Origin: Phycisphaerae bacterium
Lineage (GTDB): Bacteria; Planctomycetota; Phycisphaerae; UBA1845
Direction of reading: 5' to 3'
NCBI GenBank assembly: GCA_029260075.1
Contig: JAJDDY010000023.1
Coordinates: forward strand, 62,001 to 126,000
DNA length: 64,000 bases
A model generated the notes under the pieces. It was not told the DNA's origin. It saw nothing but the letters and a program-made list of their open reading frames with translations, and did no database searches. Shown piece by piece: positions 63,172 through 64,000 of the stretch (its first letter is position 1; each line of letters begins with the position of its first letter). The position numbers and the translations under genes were made by a program.

Positions 63172-64000
63172 ATGACGATCGCACGACAGATGGCCCAATG
63201 GGTCACGAAGATGAAGTACGAAGAACTACCGGAGAAAACGATTCACGAGGTCAAGCGGCGGGTGATCGACTCGCTTGCCACGTGCCTCGGTGCTTACGGC
63301 GCCCGCCCAAGCAAAATCGCACGGGCGAAGGCGCGGGCCGTTAGTGACCCACCCCCGTCGGCTAGCGTGTGGGGCACGGACCACCACACCTCGCCCGATC
63401 TCGCCGCCTTCGCCAACGGTGCGATGGTGCGTTATCTGGATTACAACGATACGTATCTGAGCCTTGAGCCGGCCCATCCGTCGGACAACATCCCCGCAGC
63501 GGTCGCCGTAGCGCAGGGCGCCGGCAAGCCCGGTCGCGATGTGATCTTGGCTACGGTGATCGCCTACGAGATTCAATGTCGACTTTGTGACGCCGCGAGC
63601 TTGCGCGCCGGCGGTTGGGATCACGTCACCTACGGTGCTCTTTCGACAACCCTTGCGGCGGGCAAAATTTGGGGGCTGACTGAAGATGAACTCGAGCATG
63701 CGCTGGGAATCGCCGGCGTGTGCAACATCACAACGCGTCAAACGCGCACCGGCCAGATCTCAGATTGGAAGGCCTGCGCCTTCGCCAACGCCGCCCGCAA
63801 TGGCGTGTTCGCAGCCGACCTTGCGCGGCGCGGTATGACCGGTCCGTTCGAGATTTTCGAAGGGCCTAAGGGCTTAATGAACCAACTCGACATCGGTGGG
63901 GCGTCCGGCGTTGTCTTGGGCAGCGACGGCGACTTCATGATCGACAAGACGTACATCAAGTTCTGGCCGGCCGAGTACCACTCGCAGTCCGCTATCGATG
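63172..64000 (+). CDS. MmgE/PrpD-family protein (2-methylcitrate dehydratase-like), partial
   Basis: 276 codons are visible and the frame runs off the window. The start is ATG 63172, after AAAGGGACAG. Family marks are the N-terminal WVTKMKYEELPEKTIHEVKR, VIDSLATCLGAYGARPS, AFANGAMVRYLDYNDTYLS, PAHPSDNIPAAVAVAQGAG, YGALSTTLAAGKIWGL and ALGIAGVCNITTRQTRTG. PrpD dehydrates 2-methylcitrate in propionate catabolism; MmgE/PrpD members also include cis-aconitate decarboxylases, and without the C-terminal half the reaction cannot be fixed. The RYLDYNDTY helix is typical of true methylcitrate dehydratases. No prpB or prpC partner is visible upstream. Confidence 0.88.
   Translation, partial: MTIARQMAQWVTKMKYEELPEKTIHEVKRRVIDSLATCLGAYGARPSKIARAKARAVSDPPPSASVWGTDHHTSPDLAAFANGAMVRYLDYNDTYLSLEPAHPSDNIPAAVAVAQGAGKPGRDVILATVIAYEIQCRLCDAASLRAGGWDHVTYGALSTTLAAGKIWGLTEDELEHALGIAGVCNITTRQTRTGQISDWKACAFANAARNGVFAADLARRGMTGPFEIFEGPKGLMNQLDIGGASGVVLGSDGDFMIDKTYIKFWPAEYHSQSAID

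Overview
The window reads as chromosome of a Gram-negative bacterium, most likely a planctomycete (Planctomycetota, perhaps Phycisphaerae). Pointers are: many lipobox-bearing lipoproteins, an outer-membrane beta-barrel protein, a large secreted lipoprotein with thrombospondin type 3 repeats, Cys-rich repeats, a dockerin-like segment and beta-helix repeats, sulfatase-like proteins carrying TPRs, and dispersed hairpin repeats. This placement is inference from protein style; no rRNA or tRNA gene was seen.
Layout. 1-2.7 kb: the tail of a gene, two lipoproteins and a glycosyltransferase. 2.8-4.2 kb: a HigB-HigA-SecB-like toxin-antitoxin-chaperone (TAC) module behind a promoter with a near-perfect palindrome. 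4.3-9.2 kb: a sulfatase-like/TPR membrane protein and aconitase AcnA. 9.2-14.5 kb: repeats, an unknown membrane protein, a DUF1569/DinB-like protein, an aspartate-type aminotransferase, a tandem stem-loop array and a TPR/beta-barrel outer-membrane protein.
14.5-58.8 kb: one type VI secretion system (T6SS) island. All 13 core components are present: tssJ, K, L, M with tagF; then tssA, B, C, a second TssC-like gene, tagJ, E, F, G, H (the order of the classical imp locus); then hcp and vgrG. Unusual parts are a divergent pair of kinase-fold proteins lacking catalytic residues (one a 1720-residue fusion ending in a formylglycine-generating-enzyme-like domain, the other with a Cys-rich insert), a TssC paralogue carrying an inserted CxxC/CxxC zinc ribbon, and a sigma-28-like sigma factor placed just before tssA.
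The effector end (49.4-58.8 kb) runs vgrG, DUF6484, DUF4150 PAAR-like tip protein, ketosynthase-like protein, a probable AHH/HNH-type nuclease effector, a DUF1629/Imm11-like immunity protein, an Imm49-like protein, a DUF2169 adaptor and a TIGR02270 HEAT-repeat protein. The likely logic is: TssJLM and TssKEFG build the envelope complex and baseplate, TssBC and Hcp form sheath and tube, ClpV recycles the sheath, and VgrG plus the PAAR-like protein carry the nuclease, with DUF2169 loading the tip and the immunity gene protecting the producer.
58.8-64 kb: the mosaic secreted lipoprotein and the start of an MmgE/PrpD-family gene that runs off the window. Four families of hairpin repeats sit in intergenic gaps (9.2, 11.0, 12.5, 21.8, 34.1, 41.0, 48.3, 63.0 kb).
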